Source: Bacteroidales bacterium (lineage in GTDB: Bacteria > Bacteroidota > Bacteroidia > Bacteroidales > SM23-62). Taken from it: 17,994 nt of DNA. A program made the position numbers and the translations under genes. Location: contig JADHVS010000082.1 of assembly GCA_016783865.1 (NCBI GenBank), forward strand, positions 1 through 17,994, read 5' to 3'. Under the pieces are notes generated by a model. The model did not search any database and was not told the origin of the DNA. It saw only the letters and a list, made by a program, of their open reading frames with translations. The first letter of the stretch is position 1, and every line of letters begins with the position of its first letter. Of the stretch, positions 1-7,427 are shown one piece after another.

Positions 1-3
1 AGG

Positions 4-1047
4 TTAACAAATCCTTGGAAGCTGCTCACCGGTAAGCATGTCGATGATACGCGAACTGCCAATGGTCGTGATCATTCTGACGATTCCGGGATGATCTTCA
101 GTAACACGTCCGATTAGGGTTGCATTTTTTCCAGCAGGATGGTTTCGCATGGCTTTTAATACCGCTTCAGATTCTGATTCGGGAATAATAACCAGCAATT
201 TGCCTTCGTTGGCGATATATAGTGGATCGAGCCCAAGAATTTCACAGGCGCCGCGAACTTCGTTAGCGACAGGTATATGGTCTTCTTCCAGGATAATCCC
301 GGTATTTGAAGAAGATGCAATCTCATTTAAGGTTGTGGCAACCCCACCCCTTGTTGGATCACGCAAGACATGAATCTGACTTGAAGCATTCAGGATCTCT
401 TCCACCATGCCATTTAATGGAGCTGTATCGCTGACAATCTGAGTTTCAAATTCGAGGCCCGACCTGGCCGACATCACCGCAACTCCGTGATCACCTATTG
501 TGCCGCTGACTATAATCACATCTCCATGTTTACAATTCCCTGGAGAGATATTTACTCCTTCCCGAACGGAACCAATACCGGTGGTATTAATGAAGATTTT
601 ATCCCCTTTTCCCCTATCAACCACTTTGGTATCGCCGGTTATGATCTTAACTCCAGCTCTATCTGAAGCTTCTTTCATTGACACTGCGATCTTCCACAAG
701 TCGTCCATTGGAAGCCCTTCTTCCAGGATGAGGCCAACGGAGAGATAAAGTGGTTTGGCCCCGCAACAGGCAATATCATTTACGGTTCCGTTAATGGCCA
801 GTTCGCCGATGTTGCCACCAGGAAAGAAGATGGGATCGATAACGAAAGAATCTGTAGTAAAAGCGAGTTTTCCGGCAGGAACATCAAAGACTGCACCGTC
901 GTGCAGGTCATTAAGTTGTAATGTACCAAAAAGCGGCACGAACAACTTGTCGATCAACTGATGCGACAACACTCCTCCGCTCCCGTGCGCCATGGTGATG
1001 ACGGGATAATCGCTTATTGGTATAGGACAACTTGATTGAAAATCCAT
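4..1047 (-). CDS. hypE: HypE, [NiFe]-hydrogenase maturation protein
   Basis: HypE dehydrates the thiocarbamoyl group that HypF places on its C-terminal cysteine, giving the thiocyanate that becomes the CN ligand of the hydrogenase iron; it acts in the cytoplasm with the HypC-HypD complex. The 347-residue protein has the usual family length. It shows the N-terminal HGSGG segment (about residues 21-25), the glycine-rich ATP-binding segment GDHGVAVM in the middle, TRGGVATTLNEIA further on, and ends exactly in PRIC, so the modified cysteine is C347. The stop codon lies three bases inside the window edge, so the gene is complete. It is last in a hypC-hypD-hypE series read leftwards, 70 bases after the hypD stop. 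The intact C-terminus argues for a working protein. Confidence 0.97.
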   Translation of the reverse strand: MDFQSSCPIPISDYPVITMAHGSGGVLSHQLIDKLFVPLFGTLQLNDLHDGAVFDVPAGKLAFTTDSFVIDPIFFPGGNIGELAINGTVNDIACCGAKPLYLSVGLILEEGLPMDDLWKIAVSMKEASDRAGVKIITGDTKVVDRGKGDKIFINTTGIGSVREGVNISPGNCKHGDVIIVSGTIGDHGVAVMSARSGLEFETQIVSDTAPLNGMVEEILNASSQIHVLRDPTRGGVATTLNEIASSSNTGIILEEDHIPVANEVRGACEILGLDPLYIANEGKLLVIIPESESEAVLKAMRNHPAGKNATLIGRVTEDHPGIVRMITTIGSSRIIDMLTGEQLPRIC

Positions 1048-1071
1048 TTGATAATCTATGTTCTTTCTGCT

Positions 1072-1135
1072 AGTTATTGGTTACGAGTTACAGGTTTTGC
1101 GATTCACGATTCACGACTCACGACTCACGGTTCAG
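1072..1135. repeat. Heptanucleotide-period repeat between hypD and hypE
   Basis: From 1101 the plus strand reads as five consecutive 7-base units: two GATTCAC, two GACTCAC and one GGTTCAG. The weaker units AGTTATT, GGTTACG and AGTTACA precede them at 1072-1092. The array fills most of the hypD-hypE gap and supplies the hypD stop codon (TGA at 1118-1120 on the minus strand). The function is unknown. Units of different sequence but the same period occur in other gaps of this window. Confidence 0.8.
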
Positions 1136-2227
1136 CCTATTTTCGCTTTTCCTGAAGCGAAAATAGGCTGAACAGGCTCCTTCTGCCGAGACCATTGGGG
1201 CTCCAAGCGGATGCTCCGGTTTACATTCTTTTCCGAATGCAGAACAGTCGGAAGGTTTTTTAAGTCCCTGCAATACTTCACCTGCGATACACAGAGGTGA
1301 TTCCTCGACTGAGATATCTCCTGTATTAAAAACCCTTTCAGCATCGAATCCGGCGTAACCGGATGCCAGGGCATATCCGCTCTGCGGGATATTGCCAATG
1401 CCGCGCCACTTACGATCGGTGACAGTAAACACTTCCTGCAAAAGCTCTTTAGCCTTCACATTACCTTCCCGGGTGACCGCCCTGCCGTATGCATTGTGAA
1501 CTTCTGTAATTCCTTTTTCCAGCATCTCAACTGCCCTGTAAATCCCCTGCAGGATATCCACCGGCTCGAATCCGGTGACGACAATGGGTATGCCATATTC
1601 CTCTGCTATTGGGATATACTCATTATACCCCATGACTGTACAGACATGTCCGGCAGCAAGGAACGCCTGTATCTGGTTTTTATCAGACGAAAGAATGGCT
1701 TTCATGGCGGGTGGAACCAGCACGTGGGATGAGAGGATGAAATAGTTGGTCAATCCCCTGCGTTTAGCTTCTTTAACAGATAGTGCATTCCCCGGAGCCG
1801 TGGTTTCAAATCCGATGGCAAAAAAGACCACATTCTTTTCCGGATTCTCTTCTGCAATCTTTACTGCATCGAGCGGAGAATAAACCATCCTGACATCGCC
1901 TCCAGCAGCCTTCACGCTCAACAGGTCCTTCTCAGAACCGGGAACCCGCATCATGTCGCCGAATGAAGCGAAGATCACATCATCCCGTGAAGCCAGGGCA
2001 ATAGCTTTATCAATTATCTCAAGCGGTGTAACACAAACCGGGCAACCCGGTCCGTGTACAAGCCTGATCCGGTCAGGCAGGTATTCCTCAAGACCATACC
2101 TCATGATGGAGTGTGTCTGTCCCCCGCATATCTCCATGATGGTCCAATCACATGTGGTCACTTTCCTGATCTGGGCAGAAAGCTTCTGCACGATCTCCTT
2201 GTCCCTGTATTCGTCGAGGTATTTCAA
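1118..2227 (-). CDS. hypD: HypD, hydrogenase Fe(CN)2CO assembly protein
   Basis: HypD is the [4Fe-4S] scaffold that, with HypC, assembles the Fe(CN)2CO moiety for [NiFe] hydrogenases in the cytoplasm. Visible hallmarks are CGGQTH at residues 34-39, GPGCPVC at 59-65 (cysteines 34, 62 and 65 match the cysteines of the family's active site) and the cysteine-rich C-terminal region ending EGAC (C352), which binds the cluster. The start is a TTG at 2225-2227; the resulting MKYLDEYRD agrees with the usual N-terminus and no ATG fits better. The last 11 residues ([11 protein letters not shown]) extend past the usual SAYF-type ending and are encoded by the second arm of a perfect palindrome and a heptad repeat, which suggests the original stop was displaced. 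The gene sits between hypC and hypE on the same strand. Confidence 0.97.
   Translation of the reverse strand: MKYLDEYRDKEIVQKLSAQIRKVTTCDWTIMEICGGQTHSIMRYGLEEYLPDRIRLVHGPGCPVCVTPLEIIDKAIALASRDDVIFASFGDMMRVPGSEKDLLSVKAAGGDVRMVYSPLDAVKIAEENPEKNVVFFAIGFETTAPGNALSVKEAKRRGLTNYFILSSHVLVPPAMKAILSSDKNQIQAFLAAGHVCTVMGYNEYIPIAEEYGIPIVVTGFEPVDILQGIYRAVEMLEKGITEVHNAYGRAVTREGNVKAKELLQEVFTVTDRKWRGIGNIPQSGYALASGYAGFDAERVFNTGDISVEESPLCIAGEVLQGLKKPSDCSAFGKECKPEHPLGAPMVSAEGACSAYFRFRKSENRLNRES
1131..1172 (-). repeat. Perfect 18-bp inverted repeat at the 3' end of hypD
   Basis: Arms 1131-1148 and 1155-1172 are exact reverse complements around the six-base spacer TTCCTG. In the hypD mRNA this would form an 18-bp stem. 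It is not a standard intrinsic terminator, because no U-run follows in the direction of transcription. The first arm encodes the usual HypD end (SAYFRF), and the second arm and the heptad repeat encode an extra tail. Possible roles are mRNA protection or processing between hypD and hypE. Confidence 0.85.
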
Positions 2228-2251
2228 TTTTTAGTTTTTCGGTTTATCGGT

Positions 2252-2340
2252 CAGCGTTCAGTGTTCAGCGTTCAGCGTTTTTTGTTTTTCACCTCACTCG
2301 TCACTTCTTCTTCACTCGTCACACGTCACTCGTCACTTCT
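2252..2340. repeat. Heptanucleotide-period repeats between hypC and hypD
   Basis: Two different arrays share the gap. At 2252-2279 there are four contiguous units: CAGCGTT, CAGTGTT, then CAGCGTT twice. At 2295-2340 CACTCGT recurs, with four contiguous units at 2313-2340 (CACTCGT, CACACGT, CACTCGT, CACTTCT). The second array ends on the first base of the hypC stop codon (2340-2342). The period is exactly seven within each run. There is no spacer structure of CRISPR type. Confidence 0.8.
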
Positions 2341-2594
2341 TACCATGGTTCCTGGTTTTCCGTATCCATCTCACCCAGTTCCCGCAGCAGTTTGAGGGTC
2401 TCCATCGCATCTTCCTCATCGATTATATTAAGTGCCATCCCCACGTGAGACAGAATATAATCGCCTACCTTAACTTCAGGCAGCCATTGAACACTCACCT
2501 CCTTCATAATCCCTGAAAAATCAACCCTGGCCATTCTGAGTTCAGGATTGCTCTCATCGATCGACACTACCTTCCCGGGTACGGCTAAACACAT
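2340..2594 (-). CDS. hypC: HypC/HupF family hydrogenase maturation chaperone
   Basis: HypC is a small chaperone that carries the iron centre with HypD and docks on the hydrogenase large-subunit precursor. The 84-residue protein starts MCLAVPGKVV, the diagnostic N-terminus in which C2 (after methionine removal) is the essential ligand. The following segment ARVDFSGIMKEVSVQWLPEVKVGDYILSHVG, given here only by its ends (ARVDFSG to SHVG, about residues 22-52), is the typical small beta-barrel, and a short acidic C-terminal helix follows. It is first in the hypC-hypD-hypE run, so the operon promoter should lie to its right, in 2595-2831. No hydrogenase structural gene or hypA, hypB or hypF is inside the window. 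Confidence 0.97.
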   Translation of the reverse strand: MCLAVPGKVVSIDESNPELRMARVDFSGIMKEVSVQWLPEVKVGDYILSHVGMALNIIDEEDAMETLKLLRELGEMDTENQEPW

Positions 2595-2629
2595 AACACC
2601 AGCTTTTAAGAATGTTTCTAAATAATTGG

Positions 2630-2637
2630 CAAAGTAA
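2630..2637 (-). promoter_or_regulatory. Possible -7 box for hypCDE
   Basis: On the minus strand the bases read TTACTTTG, matching five of the six fixed positions of the Bacteroidota -7 element TAnnTTTG, 36 bases before the hypC start. I find no matching TTTG -33 element, so this is only a candidate. The rest of the 2595-2831 gap is AT-rich and shows nothing else recognisable except the 12-mer at 2814. Confidence 0.3.
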
Positions 2638-2813
2638 AGAAAAAAAAACCAGATAGGCTAAGTGATAAGAAGCGTGACAGAAAGGAATAATCAGCAGCAT
2701 GTTTTTGTTTACCGAATTAAGGTGTCAGGAGAATTTTGACTATTTTTAATGACTATGGCAAAATAGCAGGACAATTAAATAATAAGTAGAAGCAAAACAA
2801 GCAAGAAATATTT

Positions 2814-2825
2814 GAATTAAAAATC
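2814..2825 (+). promoter_or_regulatory. GAATTAAAAATC leader element, copy 1
   Basis: This exact 12-mer lies six bases before the ATG at 2832. Identical copies occur at 6010-6021 and 7411-7422, also just upstream of gene starts. Bacteroidota generally lack Shine-Dalgarno sites and favour A-rich leaders, so this may be a translation-enhancing leader. No function is established. Confidence 0.5.
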
Positions 2826-2831
2826 CGATCC

Positions 2832-3833
2832 ATGAAAGTATTATTTATCGGAGGAACAGGTAATATCTCCACGGCATGTTCAAAACTTGCACTTAAAAAA
2901 GGTTATGAAGTCTTTTTGCTGAACAGGGGTAACCGGGAAAGGCCCGGGCTCAAGGATGCCAGGATCATCCGGGGCGACATCAACAATGTTGATCAGATTA
3001 AGGCAGCTGTTAAGGATCTTGAATTTGATGTTGTTGCCAATTTTATTGCTTTCAAACCGGAAGAAATCAGACGTGACATTAAGCTTTTTTCGGGCAAGAC
3101 TGAACAATATATTTTTATCAGTTCGGCCTCAGCCTACCAGAAACCACTTTCCCATCCGGTCGTAACCGAATCAACACCCCTGAAAAATCCTTATTGGGAT
3201 TATTCGCGTGATAAAATTGCCTGCGAAGATGAATTGATAAAGGCTTACCGTGAAAATGATTTTCCGATGACCATCGTGAGGCCTTCCCTGACTTATGATA
3301 CTGTAATACCAGTAGCTATCGGCAGCTGGGAAGATTATACCATCATTGACAGAATTAAAAAGGGCAAGCCTGTTATTGTACACGGTGATGGCAGCTCACT
3401 CTGGACCATCACACATTCTGAAGACTTTGCTATTGGTTTCACAGGTTTGTTGGGACACCAACAGGCCATTGGTCATAGTTTCCACATCACTTCCGACGAG
3501 GTGTTAACCTGGAACCAGATCTATGAAGCAGTAGCTGCCGCAGCTGGAAAAGAAGCCAATATGGTACATATTTCTTCACATTTTATTTGCCAGGTGGCCG
3601 AATCACTCGGGCAGGAATGGATGTGGGGCAATTTACTGGGAGACAAAGCGGTAAGTGCAATTTTCGATAACTCCAAAATCAAAACCTTTGTCCCTGAATT
3701 TAAGGCCACGATCCCTTTCAAAGAAGGCATTAAAAGAACAATAGAATGGTTTGAGAGTGATCCGAAAAGAATGGTGGTTGAAGAAGGGACCAATGAGTTA
3801 ATGGATACCATTATTAGTAAATATCAAAACTGA
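2832..3833 (+). CDS. NAD-dependent epimerase/dehydratase (extended SDR)
   Basis: This 333-residue cytoplasmic oxidoreductase has a Rossmann fold. The nucleotide-binding glycine motif GGTGNIS is at residues 7-13 and an acidic/basic strand end NRGNR is near residue 31. The serine-rich catalytic strand SSASAY (97-102) follows, and the catalytic pair lies in YSRDK (Y124, K128), so the YxxxK motif of active SDRs is intact. It probably changes or oxidises a sugar or nucleotide-sugar; the exact substrate cannot be read. The ATG at 2832 gives the glycine motif its usual distance from the N-terminus. A Gfo/Idh/MocA gene starts 16 bases after its stop, so the two are almost certainly co-transcribed and may act in succession on one sugar. 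Confidence 0.9.
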   Translation: MKVLFIGGTGNISTACSKLALKKGYEVFLLNRGNRERPGLKDARIIRGDINNVDQIKAAVKDLEFDVVANFIAFKPEEIRRDIKLFSGKTEQYIFISSASAYQKPLSHPVVTESTPLKNPYWDYSRDKIACEDELIKAYRENDFPMTIVRPSLTYDTVIPVAIGSWEDYTIIDRIKKGKPVIVHGDGSSLWTITHSEDFAIGFTGLLGHQQAIGHSFHITSDEVLTWNQIYEAVAAAAGKEANMVHISSHFICQVAESLGQEWMWGNLLGDKAVSAIFDNSKIKTFVPEFKATIPFKEGIKRTIEWFESDPKRMVVEEGTNELMDTIISKYQN

Positions 3834-3849
3834 AAATATTCCGCAGAAA

Positions 3850-4851
3850 ATGAATAAACAATTAAAAGCCGGCCTGATTGGATGCGGCGACTACCTTCGC
3901 TGGGAAATTGATAACCTGAACAACAGCAAGTACTTCAAGGTTAAGTATACTTTCGACATTGACAAAGTTAAAAGCCGGACAATTGCCGGGAAGATTGGTG
4001 CACAGCCCGCAGATAGTGATGATGTAATCTTTGATGATCCGAAAATTGACATTGTGATGATTTTTACTCCTCCATGGATACGAATTGATCTTTTTCAGAA
4101 AGCTGCAGATTCCGGGAAACATATTATTACCACCAAACCCCTGGCACCCAATGTAAAAGATGCCGAAAAACTTTTCAATATAGTTCATGGTAAAGTAAAC
4201 TGCGCAGTGTTTTACGGACGCACCGGGAATGCCAATGTGGAAAAGATCAGGCAAATCCTTGATAGCGGGGAGATAGGCAGTCTTGCGCTTTACAAAGAGG
4301 ACTGGTTTCATCACTATCCTACCTGGAATGATTGGGCCACAGACCCTGAAAAAAACGGAGGTCCGTTTATGGATGCAATGGTTCACAATCTGAATAAATC
4401 GATCTATCTGGCCGGTTCAGCAGTTAAATCGATCAACTATTTCTCCGACAATTTTGCACAATCCCTTATGTGTAATGACACTGAATTCATGAAGGTCAAC
4501 TTTGAAAACGGGGCAAGCTCATATCTGTTTATTACCTGGGCAGCCGACCTCGAAGTCTTTGATCCAACCGGGAACGACAGGGAACATTATGGAATACTTC
4601 ATATGATCACCGACCAGGGCTGGTATATAACTGAGGAAGAAACCGATACGGGAAATGTAATCCGGGCAAAAAAAGAGGCACAGGTGAAAGAATGGATAGT
4701 TGATCCATTACCCTATACTCCCTACGACGATGTATCGATCAGTATCCAGGAGGGCAAGCCTCAAAAGCATGATATTTCACTGGCATTGAATGATATCAAA
4801 CTATTGGAGATTGCCTCTGCCAATATATCTGAAGCGAAAGAAATTATTTAA
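3850..4851 (+). CDS. Gfo/Idh/MocA family oxidoreductase
   Basis: This is a 333-residue NAD(P)-dependent sugar or inositol-type dehydrogenase. Its N-terminal Rossmann domain opens with GLIGCGDYLR (8-17). The family EKP motif is represented by TKPLA (95-99), with the K96-P97 pair retained and glutamate replaced by threonine. The C-terminal alpha/beta domain contains GGPFMDAMVHNLNK (starting near 170), the usual place of the catalytic aspartate (D175) and histidine (H179). No signal peptide is visible, so it should be cytoplasmic. It follows the SDR gene by 16 bases and converges with a zinc dehydrogenase, so three oxidoreductases with related chemistry sit side by side. The substrate is unknown. 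Confidence 0.9.
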   Translation: MNKQLKAGLIGCGDYLRWEIDNLNNSKYFKVKYTFDIDKVKSRTIAGKIGAQPADSDDVIFDDPKIDIVMIFTPPWIRIDLFQKAADSGKHIITTKPLAPNVKDAEKLFNIVHGKVNCAVFYGRTGNANVEKIRQILDSGEIGSLALYKEDWFHHYPTWNDWATDPEKNGGPFMDAMVHNLNKSIYLAGSAVKSINYFSDNFAQSLMCNDTEFMKVNFENGASSYLFITWAADLEVFDPTGNDREHYGILHMITDQGWYITEEETDTGNVIRAKKEAQVKEWIVDPLPYTPYDDVSISIQEGKPQKHDISLALNDIKLLEIASANISEAKEII

Positions 4852-4885
4852 GACTAACCGGGCTGATTTATACCGATCATTTATG

Positions 4886-5929
4886 TCAGGGATTTAATAG
4901 GATTTTTATACAGTCTTCAAGCTTCTGGTCAAAAATCCGGTACGCGTTTTTACCCTCATCCAGTGACATTGTATGAGTAATGATCAGATCGAGCATCTTG
5001 CTCCACCCATGTAACCTTGGTATTACTTTATCCATATAATGCCTGGCAGAACACCGGCCTATTTTGTACGTGATGTTTTTATTATAGGCATCCACCGGAC
5101 TGAAAGAAAAATCAGCTGCAGTGTGAACACCGACGGTAGATATGATACCTCCCTGCCTTACGATCTGATATGCCAGCCTCTGTGCTCCGGGACTTCCAAC
5201 TGCCTCCATCACCGATTCAAATCCTATACCCTGTGTAATATCCTGCACCTTTTCCTGAATTACATCATCCAGTTTGATGGGTACAGCACCCATTTTCTCC
5301 GCAATTTTCAATCTGTATTCAACCGGATCTATTGCATACACCCGGTCGGCTCCCTGATCAAAAGCACTCAGGACAGCAAGCAAACCAACCGGTCCGCATC
5401 CCACAACCACATAAGGTTTCCCCTTCTGCACCTCAGCCATTTCAGCACAGAAATATCCTGTAGACAGAATATCTCCCGCAAGCAGTGCATGTCGTGGTTG
5501 AACATTTTCAGGAATTAACACCGCCGTGGAATCAGCCAGGGGTATCCTTACATATTCTGCCTGTGCTCCCTGCAATCCCTTTCCATTTTCCACCCAGCCA
5601 AATAACTGGCTTCTTTCACAACGGGCTGTTAACCCGGTCTTGCAGAAATAGCATTTCCCGCAACTGGTTGTAAACGGACTTACTACATGATCTCCCTTTT
5701 TAAATACCGTGACACCTGTGCCGGTTTCCACAACCTCACCGGTAAACTCATGTCCCATAACAGTCCCTTTATCTATGCCGGTTTCCCGTCCATGATAAAC
5801 ATGCATATCGGAACCGCAGATGGCAGTGCAGGTGGTTTTGACGATCAGGTCGCCCGGTTCGAGGATCTCGGGATCGGGTACATCAATACATTCTATTTCC
5901 CTGATATTTTGGAAGGTAATCGCTTTCAT
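4886..5929 (-). CDS. Zinc-dependent medium-chain alcohol/sorbitol-type dehydrogenase
   Basis: This 347-residue MDR enzyme oxidises a secondary alcohol, probably a polyol or sugar, with NAD(P). The catalytic zinc site is C38 (in ICGSD), H60-E61 (MGHEF) and D153 or a neighbour (GDILSTG). The structural zinc lobe has all four cysteines at 90, 93, 96 and 104. The cofactor motif GCGPVG is at 177-182. All key residues are present, so it should be active. It resembles the threonine/sorbitol dehydrogenase branch; the substrate is not readable. It is transcribed towards the Gfo/Idh gene with only 34 bases between the two stops and no evident bidirectional terminator there. Confidence 0.93.
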   Translation of the reverse strand: MKAITFQNIREIECIDVPDPEILEPGDLIVKTTCTAICGSDMHVYHGRETGIDKGTVMGHEFTGEVVETGTGVTVFKKGDHVVSPFTTSCGKCYFCKTGLTARCERSQLFGWVENGKGLQGAQAEYVRIPLADSTAVLIPENVQPRHALLAGDILSTGYFCAEMAEVQKGKPYVVVGCGPVGLLAVLSAFDQGADRVYAIDPVEYRLKIAEKMGAVPIKLDDVIQEKVQDITQGIGFESVMEAVGSPGAQRLAYQIVRQGGIISTVGVHTAADFSFSPVDAYNKNITYKIGRCSARHYMDKVIPRLHGWSKMLDLIITHTMSLDEGKNAYRIFDQKLEDCIKILLNP

Positions 5930-6009
5930 TCCGGCTAAAGATAATTTCCCTGAAGATAAAAATATTTAATGTTTCTAAGGGTGGACTTTTTCTTGTACCT
6001 TGGTTTTCT

Positions 6010-6021
6010 GAATTAAAAATC
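6010..6021 (+). promoter_or_regulatory. GAATTAAAAATC leader element, copy 2
   Basis: This is identical to the copies at 2814 and 7411. It sits two bases before the ATA codon at 6024 that opens a clear signal-peptide reading frame. Its position supports 6024 as the original start of the broken glycoside hydrolase gene. A TACCTTGG sequence just upstream (5996-6003) is a near match to a -7 box. Confidence 0.5.
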
Positions 6022-6023
6022 GC

Positions 6024-6541
6024 ATAAAAACCAGCATCATAAAATCCAGAATACTGATAATCAGCGTATTATCACTTTTTCTTTTTGCCTGCCAGTCTAC
6101 ACAAAAGCCAGAGTATACCGGGAATGAATACACCGGACTGAAAAAAAACCTTGCTTCCGGCTGGAAGGGATATGTATTGTTTTGCTGGGATAATTATTTT
6201 GTATCCTACATGTTCAGTATGGATAATAAGGAACTGACCTATGCCAATGCCATCGAGATCACTCATGAAATAACCGAATCGGGATTTGTCCCCAATTTTG
6301 CTGCAACCAATGATTTGAAGAGCAGGGACCGCTCACAGCCTCCGGTCGGATCAATGACGGTAAAGGAGATCTATAAAAAATATCCTGAAAAATGGTTTTT
6401 ACATGAAGTCTTCGATGATTTGCTTACATGGAACCGCTGGTGGCCGGAGAACAGGAATACGGATGGGTTGCATTGCTGGGGATAGTGAAGATGATTCAGG
6501 ATGGAGTACTGCCAAATCCTGAAGATCCGTTAACTAAATAG
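6024..6541 (+). pseudogene. Decayed MGH1-like glycoside hydrolase lipoprotein
   Basis: An open frame from the TGA at 6009-6011 encodes a classic lipoprotein signal ([14 protein letters not shown], then [10 protein letters not shown] with the lipobox at FAC), but its first codon at 6024 is ATA and no ATG, GTG or TTG precedes the signal. The frame continues NLASGWKGY, then directly [28 protein letters not shown] (ends VLFCWD to NAIE), RSQPPVGSM, and [13 protein letters not shown], which I recognise as the MGH1-like (alpha/alpha)6 glycosidase core. Full-length relatives are about three or more times longer, so sequence is missing inside. At 6483 the frame stops. A second frame read through 6455-6541 gives [20 protein letters not shown] and ends PLTK, which looks like the native C-terminus. 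A lost start, internal deletions and a frame change together indicate a dead gene. Confidence 0.75.
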
Positions 6542-6553
6542 AAGGTATCGTCC

Positions 6554-6569
6554 AAAAGTCGCCTGGCTT
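6554..6569. repeat. 16-bp direct repeat, left copy
   Basis: AAAAGTCGCCTGGCTT occurs here and again at 7257-7272, in the same orientation and 703 bases apart. The pair brackets the ORF6N-domain gene. Sequence outside the 16 bases differs between the copies. It begins 12 bases after the pseudogene's final stop codon. It may be a duplicated target or attachment site. Confidence 0.75.
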
Positions 6570-6648
6570 CGAGCTTGCAAGTTTTACTGGAAATATTCTT
6601 ATCCAATCCTCAGGGATTCAGGAGGGATTTGATCTGTAATTTGTGGGG

Positions 6649-7200
6649 CTATTGTTCGTTTTGTCTTTTGTAACCTATCCGTCTCCTATCACTTTGCTCT
6701 GATTCATGCAGCCTGGTCTCTTCCAACTGCCTGAGGTATTCAAAGATTAAGATAATCTTTTCATCCTGTTCAATGTCCTTTCTCTCTAACTCCTCAAGTT
6801 TCTTAAGTATCTCTTTGTGAGTTTCAAGCATTTCACGAATACGTGTAAATACACGCATGATCTGGATGTTTACCTTTATTGCCCTTTCACTGTTTAATAC
6901 TCCCGATAACATAGCTACTCCCTGCTCGGCAAAAGCATATGGAGGAGTTCGTCTTCCACCCCAACTTGCTATTCCAATCTGGAATATCAAGTGATCAAGC
7001 TCCTCTTGCTCAAGCCGGAACATAAAGTCCTGTGGAAAACGGGCAATGTTTCTCTTTACAGCCTTATTCAGGTTTCCGGTGGTAACTCCTTAAAGCTCAG
7101 CCAGATCTGCATCCAGCATTACTTTTTTATCTCTTATTAAATAGATCTTGCTTGTTATTATCTCATCCGGTATGTCTGGTTTTCCGGCAATTTCTTCCAT
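6649..7200 (-). pseudogene. ORF6N-domain protein gene with one nonsense codon
   Basis: From ATG at 7198-7200 the minus strand reads MEEIAGKPDIPDEIITSKIY, then LIRDKKVMLDADLAEL, a stop (TAA at 7090-7092, codon 37), then GVTTGNLNKAVKRNIARFPQ and DFMFRLEQEEL. This is the ORF6N domain, in which the stopped codon is normally the tyrosine of LYGV. The frame is otherwise unbroken for 183 codons, including AFAEQGVAMLSGVLNSERA, a coiled-coil stretch (about codons 98-145) and the common basic tail IGYKR. ORF6N is a DNA-associated domain found in phage and bacterial proteins, often repeated through Bacteroidota genomes; its cellular role is not settled. A downstream ATG at 7021-7023 could give a 124-residue C-terminal fragment, without the N-terminal part of the domain. 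A single point change suggests recent inactivation or a base-call error. Confidence 0.8.
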
Positions 7201-7256
7201 TTGTACTGTTTTTTGGTTGTTAATAAGTGTCTTTATTATTAATCCGTCTTAGCTAT

Positions 7257-7272
7257 AAAAGTCGCCTGGCTT
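7257..7272. repeat. 16-bp direct repeat, right copy
   Basis: Exact second copy of AAAAGTCGCCTGGCTT (first at 6554-6569), 56 bases upstream of the ORF6N start codon. The 7273-7410 stretch that follows has no convincing gene. Confidence 0.75.
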
Positions 7273-7410
7273 ATTCCTGAAAAATGACATCATTGCCTAA
7301 TTTGCACTTAGCTTAAATTAATACAGGAATAAATAAAAGCGTAATCGATGGCATGAGGTATAATATTTTGTTATCCTGATCGTATTATTCAGGTGAGATT
7401 ATATAATTTC

Positions 7411-7422
7411 GAATTAAAAATC
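7411..7422 (+). promoter_or_regulatory. GAATTAAAAATC leader element, copy 3
   Basis: This exact copy ends five bases before the TTG codon at 7428, almost the same spacing as copy 1 (six bases before ATG 2832). The spacing supports TTG 7428 as the start of the PD40 lipoprotein gene over ATG 7446. Confidence 0.5.
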
Positions 7423-7427
7423 AGGGA

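Noticed and set aside
1072..1135. CRISPR-like array from the heptad repeats
   Set aside because: Units are only 7 bases, contiguous and without unique spacers, and no cas gene is near.
1131..1172. Intrinsic terminator for hypD
   Set aside because: The stem is strong, but the bases following in the direction of transcription are the GTGAGTC-type repeat, without a U-run, and hypE follows on the same strand.
6072..6266. Minus-strand 64-codon open frame
   Set aside because: It lies opposite the glycosidase remnant and has no recognisable features; it is a shadow frame.
6177..6485. Independent 102-residue gene starting at TTG 6177
   Set aside because: The same frame is open upstream to 6012 with a lipoprotein signal and conserved residues, so this is only part of a decayed longer gene.
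7090..7092. Recoding of TAA as tyrosine in the ORF6N gene
   Set aside because: All other genes in the window use TAA as a normal stop, and no recoding signal is visible. A nonsense mutation or sequence error is simpler.
7359..7370. Promoter TATAAT/ATTTTG upstream of the PD40 gene
   Set aside because: The bases do not fit TAnnTTTG in phase and no -33 TTTG lies at proper distance; AT-rich chance is likely.
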